Source: Bacillota bacterium
Lineage (GTDB): Bacteria > Bacillota > Clostridia > Acetivibrionales > DSM-1351
Assembly: GCA_023393115.1 (NCBI GenBank)
Contig: JAEWMS010000026.1
Span: 52,179-116,178 of the forward strand
DNA: 64,000 nt
Reading direction: 5' to 3'
Position numbers and translations under genes: made by a program. The notes under the pieces were generated by a model that worked only from the letters and a program-made list of their open reading frames with translations, was not told the origin of the DNA and did no database searches. Shown here in pieces: positions 34,687 to 44,325 of this stretch; position 1 is the first letter of the stretch, and each line of letters opens with the position of its first letter.

Positions 34687-35313
34687 TTACCACTCCACTG
34701 CAAGTCTAATAGGATTGAATTTTTTCTCTTTACCGATTGTAGTAGAGCTTCCGTGACCAGGATAAACAATAAAATCCTCAGGTAAATTAAAGAGTTTGTC
34801 AACAATTGAGTTGTATATATCTTCAAAATTGCCATTGGGAAGTTCAATTGTTCCATAGCCGTTATTAAAAAGTGTATCTCCGGAAAATAGCTTGTCATTG
34901 ACTAATAAACAAATTGATCCCGGCGAATGTCCTGGTGTATGCATTACCTTAAACTCAAGAGTCCCTAGTTTTACAATACTTCCTTCTCTAAGAACTTCAC
35001 ATTTCGTATTTACTGTTTTCGGGGTAAATGTAAATGCCGATACATTTAGTTTGGCGTCAGTCAACGAAGGTTCATCATCAATATGAACATATGCTTTGGC
35101 ATTTGTTTTTTCAACAAGATTGTCCAGTTCGGCAATGTGATCAATGTGCCCATGTGTCATAATCACTTTTTCAATAGTTACATTCATTTCAGAAGCCACT
35201 TCTATTATCTTTTCAGCTTTAACACCTAAATCAATTACTAAGGCTTTATCTCCTTCGCATACCATATATGATATAGAATCAAATATCCCGCCTGTGATTG
35301 TCTTTATTATCAT
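34687..35313 (-). CDS. Metallo-beta-lactamase-fold hydrolase (glyoxalase II-like)
   Basis: A 208-residue MBL-fold protein of the short YcbL/GloB-like group. Metal ligands are visible: THGHIDHIAELD (HxHxDH), MHTPGHSPGS (His), SGDTLF (Asp) and the C-terminal YPGHGSST (His). This fold commonly hydrolyses thioesters such as S-lactoylglutathione analogues, but the substrate in clostridia is not established. A good AAGGAT site precedes ATG. Gene order dtd-MBL-hemZ is conserved in clostridia, which supports a housekeeping role. Confidence 0.9.
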   Translation of the reverse strand: MIIKTITGGIFDSISYMVCEGDKALVIDLGVKAEKIIEVASEMNVTIEKVIMTHGHIDHIAELDNLVEKTNAKAYVHIDDEPSLTDAKLNVSAFTFTPKTVNTKCEVLREGSIVKLGTLEFKVMHTPGHSPGSICLLVNDKLFSGDTLFNNGYGTIELPNGNFEDIYNSIVDKLFNLPEDFIVYPGHGSSTTIGKEKKFNPIRLAVEW

Positions 35314-35354
35314 AGCTTATCCTTCTGCTAATCTTTAATTAATAATATCCGGTC

Positions 35355-35804
35355 TTAAAATTCTCTTTTGCTGTCAAGCAAGAGCGTAACAGGCCCGTCG
35401 TTGCTTATATCAACCAGCATTTCTGCCTGGAATATACCTGTTTGGGTATTAACACCGTAACTTCTGCACTTTTCCACGAATTTCTCATAAAGCTCTTTTG
35501 CTATTTCAGGTCTTGCAGCCTTGTCATAGCTGGGTCTTCTGCCCTTTCTGCAATCTCCGTATAGTGTAAACTGAGATACTACCAGCAGTTCACCGCCAAC
35601 CTCAAGTACAGAAAGGTTCATCTTGCCATCATTATCCTCAAAAACTCTTAAATGCATAGTTTTTTCAACAAGGTACTCAATATCCTTATCTGAATCCTCC
35701 TGGCCCACACCCAGCAGTATCATAAGTCCCTTGTTTATCTCCCCGGTAACATTCCCTTCTACAGTTACCCTGGATTTCTTTACTCTTTGGACTACCGCTC
35801 GCAT
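35355..35804 (-). CDS. dtd: D-aminoacyl-tRNA deacylase
   Basis: DTD of 149 residues, which frees tRNA from mischarged D-amino acids. All signatures are seen: MRAVVQRVKKSRVTVEG at the start, SQFTLYGDCRKGRRPSY with the active-site SQ-x-T, and NDGPVTLLLDS at the end, which carries the Gly-cisPro-like element (GPVT). Start with GAGGAG. It begins 23 bp after the relA stop, in the usual relA-dtd pairing. Confidence 0.97.
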   Translation of the reverse strand: MRAVVQRVKKSRVTVEGNVTGEINKGLMILLGVGQEDSDKDIEYLVEKTMHLRVFEDNDGKMNLSVLEVGGELLVVSQFTLYGDCRKGRRPSYDKAARPEIAKELYEKFVEKCRSYGVNTQTGIFQAEMLVDISNDGPVTLLLDSKREF

Positions 35805-35827
35805 TGTTCTCCTCTAAATACAGGCAT

Positions 35828-38017
35828 TTATTGTTTACTTCTTGTTACTTCGAATACACTGTCAATTTTTCTAAGCTTCTTTATTATTTTTTCAAGCTGC
35901 TCTGTGTCTGTTATTTCAAGTGTCAGACTTATCAAAGTTATCTGATCTCTCGTAGTTCTTGCATTGACAGCCTTTATTGGTACTTTCAACTCAGCTATAC
36001 TGTTGGTAACATCCAGGAGCAGTGAAGTTCTGTCATTAGCCATAATAGTTATATCGGCTTTATAAGCCACATGGTTTGTGGTGTACCATTTGACATCAAT
36101 AAGTCTTCCTTCCTCTTCCAGCCCGGCCGAAACATTTATACAGTCGCTGCGATGAACCGAAACCCCTCTTCCACGAGTAATATAACCTATAATTTCATCC
36201 CCCGGTACAGGATTACAGCACCTTGATAGTCTTACAAGGCAATTGTCAATTCCCTTGACAACTATACCGCTTTCAGGTACATGCTTTCTCTTTCTATCGG
36301 GTTTGTTTTGAGCTATAGATTCAAGAATTTGCTCCATTTCTTCAGGTTTAAGGGTCTTTTTAAACTCTTCCCGCAGCCTTGTAATGACCTTGTTTGTGGT
36401 TATTGCACCATAACCGATACCTGCATATAAATCTTCCAAAGAGGCAAAATTATACTTTTTGAGAACTAATTCTATCCACTCGGTTCTAAATAATTGGGTA
36501 TAGGTAAGCCCCTGTTTTTTGAGCTCTCGCTCAACCATTTCCTTGCCTCTGACAATATTCTCTTCTCTTTTTTCTTTTTTAAACCACTGGTTTATTTTGT
36601 TTTTTGCCTGACTGCTTTTAACAATCTTCAGCCAATCCCTGCTTGGGCCATGAATTGTTGAAGAAGTAAGGATATCTATAATATCACCGTTTTTTAGTTT
36701 ATAATCAATAGGAACCATTTTGCCGTTAACCTTGGCTCCTATCATCTTATTTCCGATAGCACTGTGAATAGTATATGCGAAATCCACCGGTGAAGATTCA
36801 AAAGGCAGACTAACAACATCGCCCTTTGGTGTAAAAACAAAAACTTCATCGGTGAAAAGGTCTACTTTTAGAGTCTCCATAAATTCGCTTTCGTCTCTGG
36901 CATCTTTTTGCCATTCCAGAAGCTGTCTGAGCCAGGCGAATTTATTTTCAGATTCTTTCGCTCCGCTAATTCCCTCTTTGTATTTCCAGTGGGCAGCAAT
37001 ACCCACTTCAGCAACCCTGTGCATATCCCAGGTTCTTATCTGCACTTCAAAGGGCTGTCCCTCAGGTCCAATGAGTGTAGTATGAAGTGACTGATACATA
37101 TTTGGCTTGGGTATGGCAATATAATCTTTAAACCTTCCCGGCATTGGTTTATATAGCTCATGTACCATACCGAGAACGGCGTAACAGTCCTTAACGGAAT
37201 TAACAATAACCCTGAATGCAAATAAATCATATATCTGGTCCAGAGTCTTGTTCTGTTTTACCATTTTTCTGTATATACTGTAAAAATGCTTTGGTCTTCC
37301 GTCTATCTGAGCATTTTCAATTCCCAACTCATTTGTTTTTTCTCTGAGGGTTTGTGTTATAGCTTCTATGTAAGCTTCTCTTTGTTTACGCTTATAAGCT
37401 ATTTTTTCAACCAGATCATAGTAGCCCTTGGGATCAAGATATCTAAGGCATATATCTTCAAGCTCCCATTTAATTTTCGATATACCAAGACGGTGAGCCA
37501 AAGGTGCGTAAATCTCAAGAGTTTCCCTGGCCTTTTCTATCTGCTTTCCTTCATTCATATATTTCAGCGTTCTCATGTTGTGAAGCCTGTCCGCCAGCTT
37601 TATCATAATAACGCGAATATCCTTTGCCATTGCAACGAACATCTTTCGGAGGTTTTCCATCTGTTGCTCTTCTTTTGAGGTGAATGGCAGTTTACCCAGT
37701 TTTGTCAGCTTTGTAACTCCATCGACAAGATCAGCTACTTCAACCCCGAACTGAGCTTTTATTTCATCGTAGGTACAGGTAGTATCCTCAATAGTATCAT
37801 GAAGAAGAGCGGCAACAAGCGCAGTACAGTCCAATTCCATCTCAGCAAGAATATTTGCCACCTCAACTGGATGGATAATATAGGGTTCCCCTGAATTCCT
37901 CTGCTGTCCCTCATGGGCTGTTTTAGCGACATTGTATGCCTTTTCAAGCAATTCAATGTTACAACCGGGATCATATTTTTTTACTTTTTCAACCAGCACT
38001 GAAAAGCTATCTATCAA
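35828..38017 (-). CDS. relA: Bifunctional (p)ppGpp synthetase/hydrolase (Rel)
   Basis: A 729-residue long RSH protein controlling the stringent response. HD hydrolase domain with HDTIEDTT (about residue 75), synthetase domain with DLFAFRVIV and RFKDYIAIPKPNMYQSLHTTL. The RFKD element fits the R-x-K-D class found in bifunctional Rel/SpoT enzymes. A TGS domain (about 390-450, EVFVFTPKGDVVSLP), a Cys-containing helical/zinc-finger part (VRLSRCCNPVPGDEIIGYITRGRGVSVHRSDC, noted as position) and a C-terminal ACT domain follow. TTG at 38017 is the likely start because GGAGG lies 5 nt upstream; a GTG at 38029 overlaps it. It lies between apt and dtd, as in many Firmicutes. Confidence 0.97.
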   Translation of the reverse strand: MIDSFSVLVEKVKKYDPGCNIELLEKAYNVAKTAHEGQQRNSGEPYIIHPVEVANILAEMELDCTALVAALLHDTIEDTTCTYDEIKAQFGVEVADLVDGVTKLTKLGKLPFTSKEEQQMENLRKMFVAMAKDIRVIMIKLADRLHNMRTLKYMNEGKQIEKARETLEIYAPLAHRLGISKIKWELEDICLRYLDPKGYYDLVEKIAYKRKQREAYIEAITQTLREKTNELGIENAQIDGRPKHFYSIYRKMVKQNKTLDQIYDLFAFRVIVNSVKDCYAVLGMVHELYKPMPGRFKDYIAIPKPNMYQSLHTTLIGPEGQPFEVQIRTWDMHRVAEVGIAAHWKYKEGISGAKESENKFAWLRQLLEWQKDARDESEFMETLKVDLFTDEVFVFTPKGDVVSLPFESSPVDFAYTIHSAIGNKMIGAKVNGKMVPIDYKLKNGDIIDILTSSTIHGPSRDWLKIVKSSQAKNKINQWFKKEKREENIVRGKEMVERELKKQGLTYTQLFRTEWIELVLKKYNFASLEDLYAGIGYGAITTNKVITRLREEFKKTLKPEEMEQILESIAQNKPDRKRKHVPESGIVVKGIDNCLVRLSRCCNPVPGDEIIGYITRGRGVSVHRSDCINVSAGLEEEGRLIDVKWYTTNHVAYKADITIMANDRTSLLLDVTNSIAELKVPIKAVNARTTRDQITLISLTLEITDTEQLEKIIKKLRKIDSVFEVTRSKQ

Positions 38018-38053
38018 AACATCCTCCACTAGTCTTCCTCGACACGATGAATT

Positions 38054-38569
38054 TTAAAACGTTACAATTGAATTAACCCTATAACCCTCTAATTTCTTTC
38101 TGCCCTCCAGAAAGCCAAGTTCTATAAAATAAATTATTCCGGCTACTTTGCCACCAAGCTGTTCTATAAGCTTTATGTTTGCTTCTGTAGTACCTCCAGT
38201 TGCCAGAAGATCATCAACAATGAGCACTCTCTGCCCCGGTTTTACGGCATCTTTATGCATTTCCAGAACATCTTTTCCATATTCAAGATCATATTCCACT
38301 CTTATAGTTTCGTATGGAAGCTTACCTTTCTTTCTGACAGGAACAAAGCCCTTTCCCATCTGGTATGCCAGAGGTGCACCAAATATAAAGCCTCTGGACT
38401 CGGAGCCCACAATTATATCAAAATCCCCCAGCTGTTCAGCATACTCCTTGAAGGAATCCATACACTCCTTAAAGGCTTCGGGATCTTGAAGCACAGTAGT
38501 AATATCAATAAAATCAATTCCCTCCTTAGGAAAATCCATAACGTGTCTCAGCTTTGTTCTTAAATCCAT
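38054..38569 (-). CDS. apt: Adenine phosphoribosyltransferase
   Basis: APRT of 171 residues, which salvages adenine to AMP using PRPP. FPKEGIDFIDIT near the N-terminus, the SESRGFIFG hood region, and the PRPP-binding motif VLIVDDLLATGGT are all canonical. The start at 38569 is chosen because GAGAGG lies 8 nt upstream and the family begins here; the ORF from 38650 would add 27 unusual residues. The gene is between recJ and relA, a common arrangement in Gram-positive bacteria. Confidence 0.97.
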   Translation of the reverse strand: MDLRTKLRHVMDFPKEGIDFIDITTVLQDPEAFKECMDSFKEYAEQLGDFDIIVGSESRGFIFGAPLAYQMGKGFVPVRKKGKLPYETIRVEYDLEYGKDVLEMHKDAVKPGQRVLIVDDLLATGGTTEANIKLIEQLGGKVAGIIYFIELGFLEGRKKLEGYRVNSIVTF

Positions 38570-38663
38570 TTCAATATACCTCTCTTTATGGTACCGAATT
38601 TGTGTAATGATATAATTATAAATAAATAAACAAATACTTACAACATACAATTTTACTATTATT

Positions 38664-40427
38664 TTATCTATAGTATTGCATTATCAGTTGTACATTCCTG
38701 TTTCCATTGTATTCGTTAATGTCAATCTGAAATATCAAATCCAGCTTAACTGCGTTTGGTTGACCGGAATAAAGCTTTGCCAGCTCCCCGGAACCATATT
38801 TCCCTCCAATATATTCATCAAAATCGAATATATTTCCAAAATAAATACAATCGAGATACCTTCCCGGAGACACCAGAAGCCTAAGCTTGAGTACATTTTT
38901 GTCCGAGCCCAAGACTGTTGCTTTTGCAATTGAAATATCCTTTTCAGCAAAAAGCGGCTTTGAATTGCCTTTCCCGTAGGGCTCCAACAGCGAAAGTTCT
39001 TCTGCAACCTTGAGGTTTATTTGTGACAGAGGAACTCTTGCATCAATATACACTTTTGGTATAAGGTCTTCCTCTGTCAAGGTTGCAGTCTCATTGAGCT
39101 GCTTCCTGAGCAGTTCGAGATTATCCCGTTCAAGACTGAGACCTGCCGCCATCGGGTGTCCCCCGAACCGTGTGAGCAAATCTCTGCATTTGAGCAGTCC
39201 CTCAAACATATTGTACTCCTCTATTGATCTTCCTGAGCCTTTAACACCATTTTCAGCATCAGTTATAACAAAAGTGGGAACATTATACTTTTCACGTATT
39301 TTTCCGGCTATAATGCCTGCAATACTTTCATGAATATCAGGCTTGTAAACCACCAGTATTTTATCGTTTTTCAGGTTACTGCTTTCAATAGTGGCAACAG
39401 TTTCTTCCACTCCTGCCAAAGTCATGCTTTTTCTTTCCTTATTCAGCTCATGCAATTCCAACGCCAGCATTTCAGCCTCTTCCATTGTGGTACTTAAAAG
39501 CATTTTCAGACCCTTTTCGGCCCAATCCAGTCTCCCGGAAGCGTTGATACATGGCCCGATAATAAATCCAAGATGATAAACTCCTATTTCCTTTCCAAAA
39601 ATTCCGGTTTGCTTCATCAGCGCTTTCAGCCCGATGTTTTTAGTATGCCCGATAACAGAAAGTCCTTTCTTTACAAGAATTCTATTTTCTCCTACCAGAT
39701 CAACAACATCACATACCGTAGCAATTGCCACAAATTCGTAAAATTCCTCCCATTCGGTTTCGGGGATATTCATTTTCAGATAAAGCATCTGAACAAATTT
39801 GAAAGCTACGCCGGCACCGCATAATAATTTGAAAGGATATTCGCAGTCTGCACGTTTTATATCAATGACTGCATCTGCATCAGGCAGTATGTAAACTCTC
39901 TCACTATTGTCATTTTCAACGAAGGGTACATCGTGATGATCTGTTACTACAACGGTTAAACCTGCTGCTTTGGCGTGATTGATTTGCTCGGAGGCAGCAA
40001 TACCGTTATCGCAGGTTATTATTGTATCAACACCGTCCTCCTTTGCCTTATCAATAAGACTGTTATTTATCCCGTAGCCGTCAATTATCCTGTGAGGTAT
40101 GGTGTAATCCACCTGGGCTTCACATCTGGAAAGGGCTTTATATAGAATGTAGGTACTAACAACACCATCCACATCATAGTCGCCTATTATTCGTATCTTC
40201 CGGCTCTCTTTAATTTTTTCGATTATTATGTCTACACCTTTTTCAAGGTCCTTAATTTCCCCGGCATCAAACAAATCAGAAATTTCTGACTTAATAAAGT
40301 TTCTTGCTGTTTGATAATCCGAAACTCCCCTGTTAACCATAATTCTGCACAACAAAGGACTAATCCCTAACTCAGATGACATTTTATCAAAGTCATTTTT
40401 AGGATTCCTTAATATCCACTTCTCCAA
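38664..40427 (-). CDS. recJ: Single-stranded-DNA-specific exonuclease RecJ
   Basis: RecJ of 587 residues, a 5'-3' ssDNA exonuclease in recombinational repair. DHH-family motifs are visible: IGDYDVDGVVS (motif I), TCDNGIAA (II) and VTDHHD (III), followed by PDADAVIDI, and the DHHA1 part with SGRLDWAEKGLKMLLS and GRSIEEYNMFEGL...GGHPMAAGLS. A C-terminal OB-like domain completes it. The TTG at 40427 (MEKWILRN) is supported by GGGGG 6 nt upstream; the TTG at 40442 is possible but poorer. Three 13-bp repeats lie just upstream of its leader. Confidence 0.97.
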   Translation of the reverse strand: MEKWILRNPKNDFDKMSSELGISPLLCRIMVNRGVSDYQTARNFIKSEISDLFDAGEIKDLEKGVDIIIEKIKESRKIRIIGDYDVDGVVSTYILYKALSRCEAQVDYTIPHRIIDGYGINNSLIDKAKEDGVDTIITCDNGIAASEQINHAKAAGLTVVVTDHHDVPFVENDNSERVYILPDADAVIDIKRADCEYPFKLLCGAGVAFKFVQMLYLKMNIPETEWEEFYEFVAIATVCDVVDLVGENRILVKKGLSVIGHTKNIGLKALMKQTGIFGKEIGVYHLGFIIGPCINASGRLDWAEKGLKMLLSTTMEEAEMLALELHELNKERKSMTLAGVEETVATIESSNLKNDKILVVYKPDIHESIAGIIAGKIREKYNVPTFVITDAENGVKGSGRSIEEYNMFEGLLKCRDLLTRFGGHPMAAGLSLERDNLELLRKQLNETATLTEEDLIPKVYIDARVPLSQINLKVAEELSLLEPYGKGNSKPLFAEKDISIAKATVLGSDKNVLKLRLLVSPGRYLDCIYFGNIFDFDEYIGGKYGSGELAKLYSGQPNAVKLDLIFQIDINEYNGNRNVQLIMQYYR

Positions 40428-40469
40428 TTTTGACCCCCACAATATTTACTGTTATACTTTTTTACTTTT

Positions 40470-40508
40470 GATTTTTACTATTGATTTTTACTATTGATTT
40501 TTACTATT
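40470..40508. repeat. Three perfect 13-bp tandem repeats upstream of recJ
   Basis: GATTTTTACTATT occurs three times in a row (40470-40482, 40483-40495, 40496-40508), in the short gap between holA and recJ. On the minus strand it falls just 5' of recJ. The unit number could vary between strains. Confidence 0.9.
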
Positions 40509-40523
40509 GTCTTTTATATTGAT

Positions 40524-41555
40524 CTATTTACTTGACCCCATTGAAGCTATTAATAATTCAATAGCTATTCGGTCTGATATTTTTCCTGTTTTTATGGACT
40601 CATCAAGCTCCAGACTGTAGTACATGGCTCTTTCCAAAACATTGATGTCCAGATTCCGGCTTACACTCATAACCTTGGAAGCTACGAAAGGTGTTAATCC
40701 CAGCTGCTTCGCAGCGGCATCCTCCCTTACTCCCTGATTTCTTAAAAGCTTTATCCTGTAGACCATCCTGATCTGTCTGACAATCATAAACAAAACTTTC
40801 TGCATTGGTTCCTTCAAAGCAGCCATATCATTTAGTAATGAAAGTGCTTTAGAAATATTACCTTCAGAAATAGCATCTGTAAGGTCAAATATTCTGCTTT
40901 TAATGGTCTTATTGCATACTTTTTCTACATCCTTAATGGAAATCTCATTTTTACCCTCTGCGTAATTTACAAGCTTATCAATTTCATTGAGCAATTCCGT
41001 CATTGAATACTCACTATTTTCAACTATATATGAGGCCGTCATCTGATCGACATTTTTATTATGGCTTTTTATAACCTTAACCACCCACTTGACAAGGTCA
41101 GCGGGTTTCTGGTAATCCATCTCCACTATTAATCCGCACTTCTTTATTGTATTAACAAGCTTGATTCTCTTGTCAATTTCGCTTTCTATAAAAATCAGAC
41201 AGGTATAATCGGGTATGTTTTCAAGATAGTCGGACAGTTTGTCCTTTCCTGACTTCTTATCGGCGCCCGCATTTTCTGACTCTCCCTTTTTTGCCTTAAA
41301 GAGACCAGTATTTTTAGCAATTACCAGCTTTTTTTCGCTGAACATTGGTAAGGTTTCACAGTTTGAAATTATTGTATCTCTATCTGTTTTTCCTTCAAAT
41401 GAAATAAAATTGAATTCTTTATTATCTTCTTCAACTATAAGTCTGGTGATTGCGTTGGTATAATATTTTTTCAAATATTCTTCTGCACCTGTAAACAGAT
41501 AAATATTCATAAGCTTTTCTTCTTTTATCTGCTTTTTAAGGATATCCAAACTCAT
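40524..41555 (-). CDS. holA: DNA polymerase III subunit delta
   Basis: HolA of 343 residues, the clamp-loader delta subunit. N-terminal AAA+-like domain with NIYLFTGAEEYLKKYY (P-loop is degenerate, as is normal for delta) and LVEMDYQKPADLVKWV; the C-terminal collar domain includes SRIFDLTDAISEGNISKALSLLNDM, and PFVASKVMSVSRNLDINVLERAM. Start with GAGGAG. It follows comEC, the usual clostridial order comEC-holA. Confidence 0.95.
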   Translation of the reverse strand: MSLDILKKQIKEEKLMNIYLFTGAEEYLKKYYTNAITRLIVEEDNKEFNFISFEGKTDRDTIISNCETLPMFSEKKLVIAKNTGLFKAKKGESENAGADKKSGKDKLSDYLENIPDYTCLIFIESEIDKRIKLVNTIKKCGLIVEMDYQKPADLVKWVVKVIKSHNKNVDQMTASYIVENSEYSMTELLNEIDKLVNYAEGKNEISIKDVEKVCNKTIKSRIFDLTDAISEGNISKALSLLNDMAALKEPMQKVLFMIVRQIRMVYRIKLLRNQGVREDAAAKQLGLTPFVASKVMSVSRNLDINVLERAMYYSLELDESIKTGKISDRIAIELLIASMGSSK

Positions 41556-41607
41556 AATCTATCTCCTCTGTAATAATTTACATAATGTCGGTATAAGCAA
41601 TCCCGAT

Positions 41608-41693
41608 AGTATTGTACTTACCTTTAGGCCTCTATGGTAGTATTGTACTTATCTTTAGGCCGTTACGGTAGCATTGTACTTATCTTTAGGCCT
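41608..41693 (-). repeat. 31-bp tandem repeat derived from the end of comEC
   Basis: Three related units (41608-41638, 41639-41669 and 41670-41693, the last partial). On the minus strand the third unit codes for the C-terminal residues GLKISTML of ComEC, and the first two, in the 3' untranslated region, are copies of it that begin with GGCCTAAAGATAAG or a one-base variant. This indicates tandem duplication of the gene end. Confidence 0.8.
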
Positions 41694-44020
41694 TTTCCAT
41701 AGCTCTTTACTGTAACGGCCCCCGATTCATCTGTTCTGTATAGTTCTATATTCCTTTCGGTTAACCTGTCAACAACAAATTGTGACGGATGGCCGAACTT
41801 ATTATGCTCCCCTACCGATATTACTGCATATTCAGGTTTTACCCTTTCAATGAACTCGGTACTGCTTGAAGTTGTTGAACCATGATGACCAACCTTGATT
41901 AAATCCGACTCAAGATCCAGTTTTGATCCAACAAGTCTTTCCTCAACAGGTATTTCACTGTCTCCGGTAAATAGAACACTAAAATTTTTGTATATTAATT
42001 TTAGCACCAATGAGCTGTTATTTAAAGACTGCTGTGATAATTCGTCCCTTGAAAACTCCAGTGGATTAATCACTTCAAATCTAGTCTCATTATCTAGTTT
42101 TATTATATCACCTTTTTTACAAAGTGCTATTTTTATACCTTTTCCAGTACATATATTTTTAAGCTTTTCGAAGCCATTTCCGTCAGTATCCGGGAGCACA
42201 AGCATTCCCACCTTGAGTTCTTCCAATACTGCTTCTAAACCCTCAGTGTGGTCAGAATGGCCATGACTAGCTATAACCATATCAATACTTTTAGTACCGG
42301 TATCTAAAATAAATGGCACCACAACCGACTCGCCTACATCAAAGGAGGACTTTGAGCCTGCCTCCCTGCCTCCTCCATCTATTAATACCTTAGTTCCATG
42401 GACTGTCCTTATATATGCACCATCCCCCTGACCTACATCCAAGAAGACTATTTCCATTGGTTTAGGAACTATATTCCATATCAACAAACTGACAGCTAAT
42501 ACTATAACTACTGCCCATTTTACTTTTTTGAATCCCTTCAACTTGTTAAGTCTTTCTCTTCCCATAAACAAATATATAATTCCTACGTAATATATCAAAA
42601 TCATCCATATGGGGGGTGTGGGAAGCTTTATGGAAGCAAAGGGAACCTTTGATGACGTCTCCGTTACAAAAAGAACAAAGGATAAAAAAGTGTTATTTAT
42701 ATAGCCTATAAGTACAGCCAAATTAATATTTATTAATCCAGCAAAAACCATTATAAACCCTATTATCGTTATAATTTGAACCATAGGAACTACTAAAAGA
42801 TTGGATACAACAGATATGATTGAAAGATTGTTAAAATAGTAAAGTGTTATTGGCACTACTCCAATTTGCGCAGCTAGTGTTGCTGCAAGAGTATCTGCAA
42901 TGATTTCAGGTATTGGAATCCGTGAAACGACTGTTTTTATCACCGGGTAAAACATAACCAGAGAGAGGGTTGCCCCGAAGGAAAGTTGAAAACCTATATC
43001 AAATATAATAAAAGGGTTAATAACTAATATTATTAGAGCTGCTGCCGAAATACTGGTATAGATGTCCGGCTCACGCATAATAATCTTCCCTACTAAAATT
43101 ATTATGCCCATTATCACAGCCCGGACTACCGAAGCCGAAAAGCCGGTAACAAAAACAAAAAGAATAAGTACGAATATGGTGATAACACTTGAGGCCCTGT
43201 TACCCAAATTCAATTTTTTGAATAAAAACAAAAGAGGTAAAATGATGAATGCCACGTTCATGCCCGAAGCCACCATAATATGAGTCAGTCCAGCTTTTCT
43301 GAATGCTTCAGAGGCATTATCACCCAATCCGTTCTTATATCCGATTATCATTCCGGCTAAAAGACCTGCCTGATTTTCACAGAGACAATGCCCAACAATT
43401 CCCAAAACCCTATTCTTAATACTAAAGCCCAGTCTACTAATCATTCCTCCGGGTTCAATACCTTCAGTAGTAACCTCTGAATTAAAAATATTGACAGTTC
43501 CTGATATACCTATTGATGCCAGATATCTTTGATAATTAAAACCACCGGGATTTGTTGCCGCTTTAGGTTTATTAATTACACCTTGAAAAGAAAGTTTGGT
43601 TCTATAACCCATTTTTCCGGTATCAAAGCTTTCACCGGCCCCCCGGTTATTGTAAACTAAAATCAAAAGCCTGGAATTCAGTTTCTTCGTTTCTTTAAAG
43701 GTAAATTTTATTCTGTCACCATCCTTCTCGATTTCACTGTCAATATAACCGTTAAGAATAATTGATTTACCATAATAATCTTCAAGGTCATATAAATATT
43801 GTTTTTCCGAATTGTTATAAAGCAGACTGCCCACGGTAAAAAATAATAGCGAAGCAAATATGACGAGCATTGCTCTTTTAAACTTCTTGTAGGTTATAAC
43901 CAGAACTAAAAAGCTGATGGCTGATAAAACCAATGTAAAAGATAGGCTGAAATTATACGAAAGCAATATTCCAGTCATAAATGACAGGCAAAACAGACAG
44001 AGGGGTCTTTTATAAATCAT
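41663..44020 (-). CDS. comEC: ComEC/Rec2-family DNA-uptake channel protein
   Basis: A 785-residue membrane protein. The N-terminal region has several hydrophobic segments, followed by an OB-like extracellular domain, the ComEC competence domain (GLLAGMIIGYKNGL, AGLTHIMVASGMNVAFI, ADTLAATLAAQIGVVPIT) and a C-terminal metallo-beta-lactamase-like domain with FLDVGQGDGAYIRT, HGHSDHTEGLEAVL, GDSEIPVEE and KVGHHGS. It brings single-stranded DNA across the membrane in competent bacteria; in clostridia competence is often unproven. The start at 44020 (MIYKRPLCLF) is fixed by AGGAGG; the long ORF from 44137 lacks one. It lies immediately before holA and recJ. Confidence 0.95.
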   Translation of the reverse strand: MIYKRPLCLFCLSFMTGILLSYNFSLSFTLVLSAISFLVLVITYKKFKRAMLVIFASLLFFTVGSLLYNNSEKQYLYDLEDYYGKSIILNGYIDSEIEKDGDRIKFTFKETKKLNSRLLILVYNNRGAGESFDTGKMGYRTKLSFQGVINKPKAATNPGGFNYQRYLASIGISGTVNIFNSEVTTEGIEPGGMISRLGFSIKNRVLGIVGHCLCENQAGLLAGMIIGYKNGLGDNASEAFRKAGLTHIMVASGMNVAFIILPLLFLFKKLNLGNRASSVITIFVLILFVFVTGFSASVVRAVIMGIIILVGKIIMREPDIYTSISAAALIILVINPFIIFDIGFQLSFGATLSLVMFYPVIKTVVSRIPIPEIIADTLAATLAAQIGVVPITLYYFNNLSIISVVSNLLVVPMVQIITIIGFIMVFAGLININLAVLIGYINNTFLSFVLFVTETSSKVPFASIKLPTPPIWMILIYYVGIIYLFMGRERLNKLKGFKKVKWAVVIVLAVSLLIWNIVPKPMEIVFLDVGQGDGAYIRTVHGTKVLIDGGGREAGSKSSFDVGESVVVPFILDTGTKSIDMVIASHGHSDHTEGLEAVLEELKVGMLVLPDTDGNGFEKLKNICTGKGIKIALCKKGDIIKLDNETRFEVINPLEFSRDELSQQSLNNSSLVLKLIYKNFSVLFTGDSEIPVEERLVGSKLDLESDLIKVGHHGSTTSSSTEFIERVKPEYAVISVGEHNKFGHPSQFVVDRLTERNIELYRTDESGAVTVKSYGKGLKISTMLP

Positions 44021-44325
44021 ACGGCCTCCTGAAGCAATAAAAGCTATTGAACTTGTTAATAATATTGGGTGAAACAGGTAGGTGAAAATGGTAAACAACC
44101 TGTTAAAGAATTCATAATGTGTATTTGAAAAAGGCATTAATATTTACATAATGTATGCATTTGTAACCGGTTATACTAGAAAGGCTGCTAATTTGATCAT
44201 TTGTTTTATTAAATGTATTAGTAAATGTATTAGAAAAGTAGAAAGCTAATGACCTAGTTCTTTCGAACTAGAAAAGATAATACAAAAACGTCCAGATAGG
44301 ACGTTTTTGTGGGTTTATGATAAAA
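44021..44325. other. Intergenic region upstream of comEC with two hairpins
   Basis: About 305 bases without a gene. A 7-bp hairpin CTAGTTC-TTTC-GAACTAG lies at 44254-44271. A terminator stem CAAAAACGTCC / GGACGTTTTTG at 44283-44309 ends the NlpC/P60 gene. The remainder is AT-rich, probably holding the comEC promoter, and shows no other recognisable signal. Confidence 0.8.

Noticed and set aside
40470..41693. Short tandem repeats that could suggest a CRISPR array
   Set aside because: The 13-bp and 31-bp units are directly adjacent with no unique spacers, and no cas genes are present.
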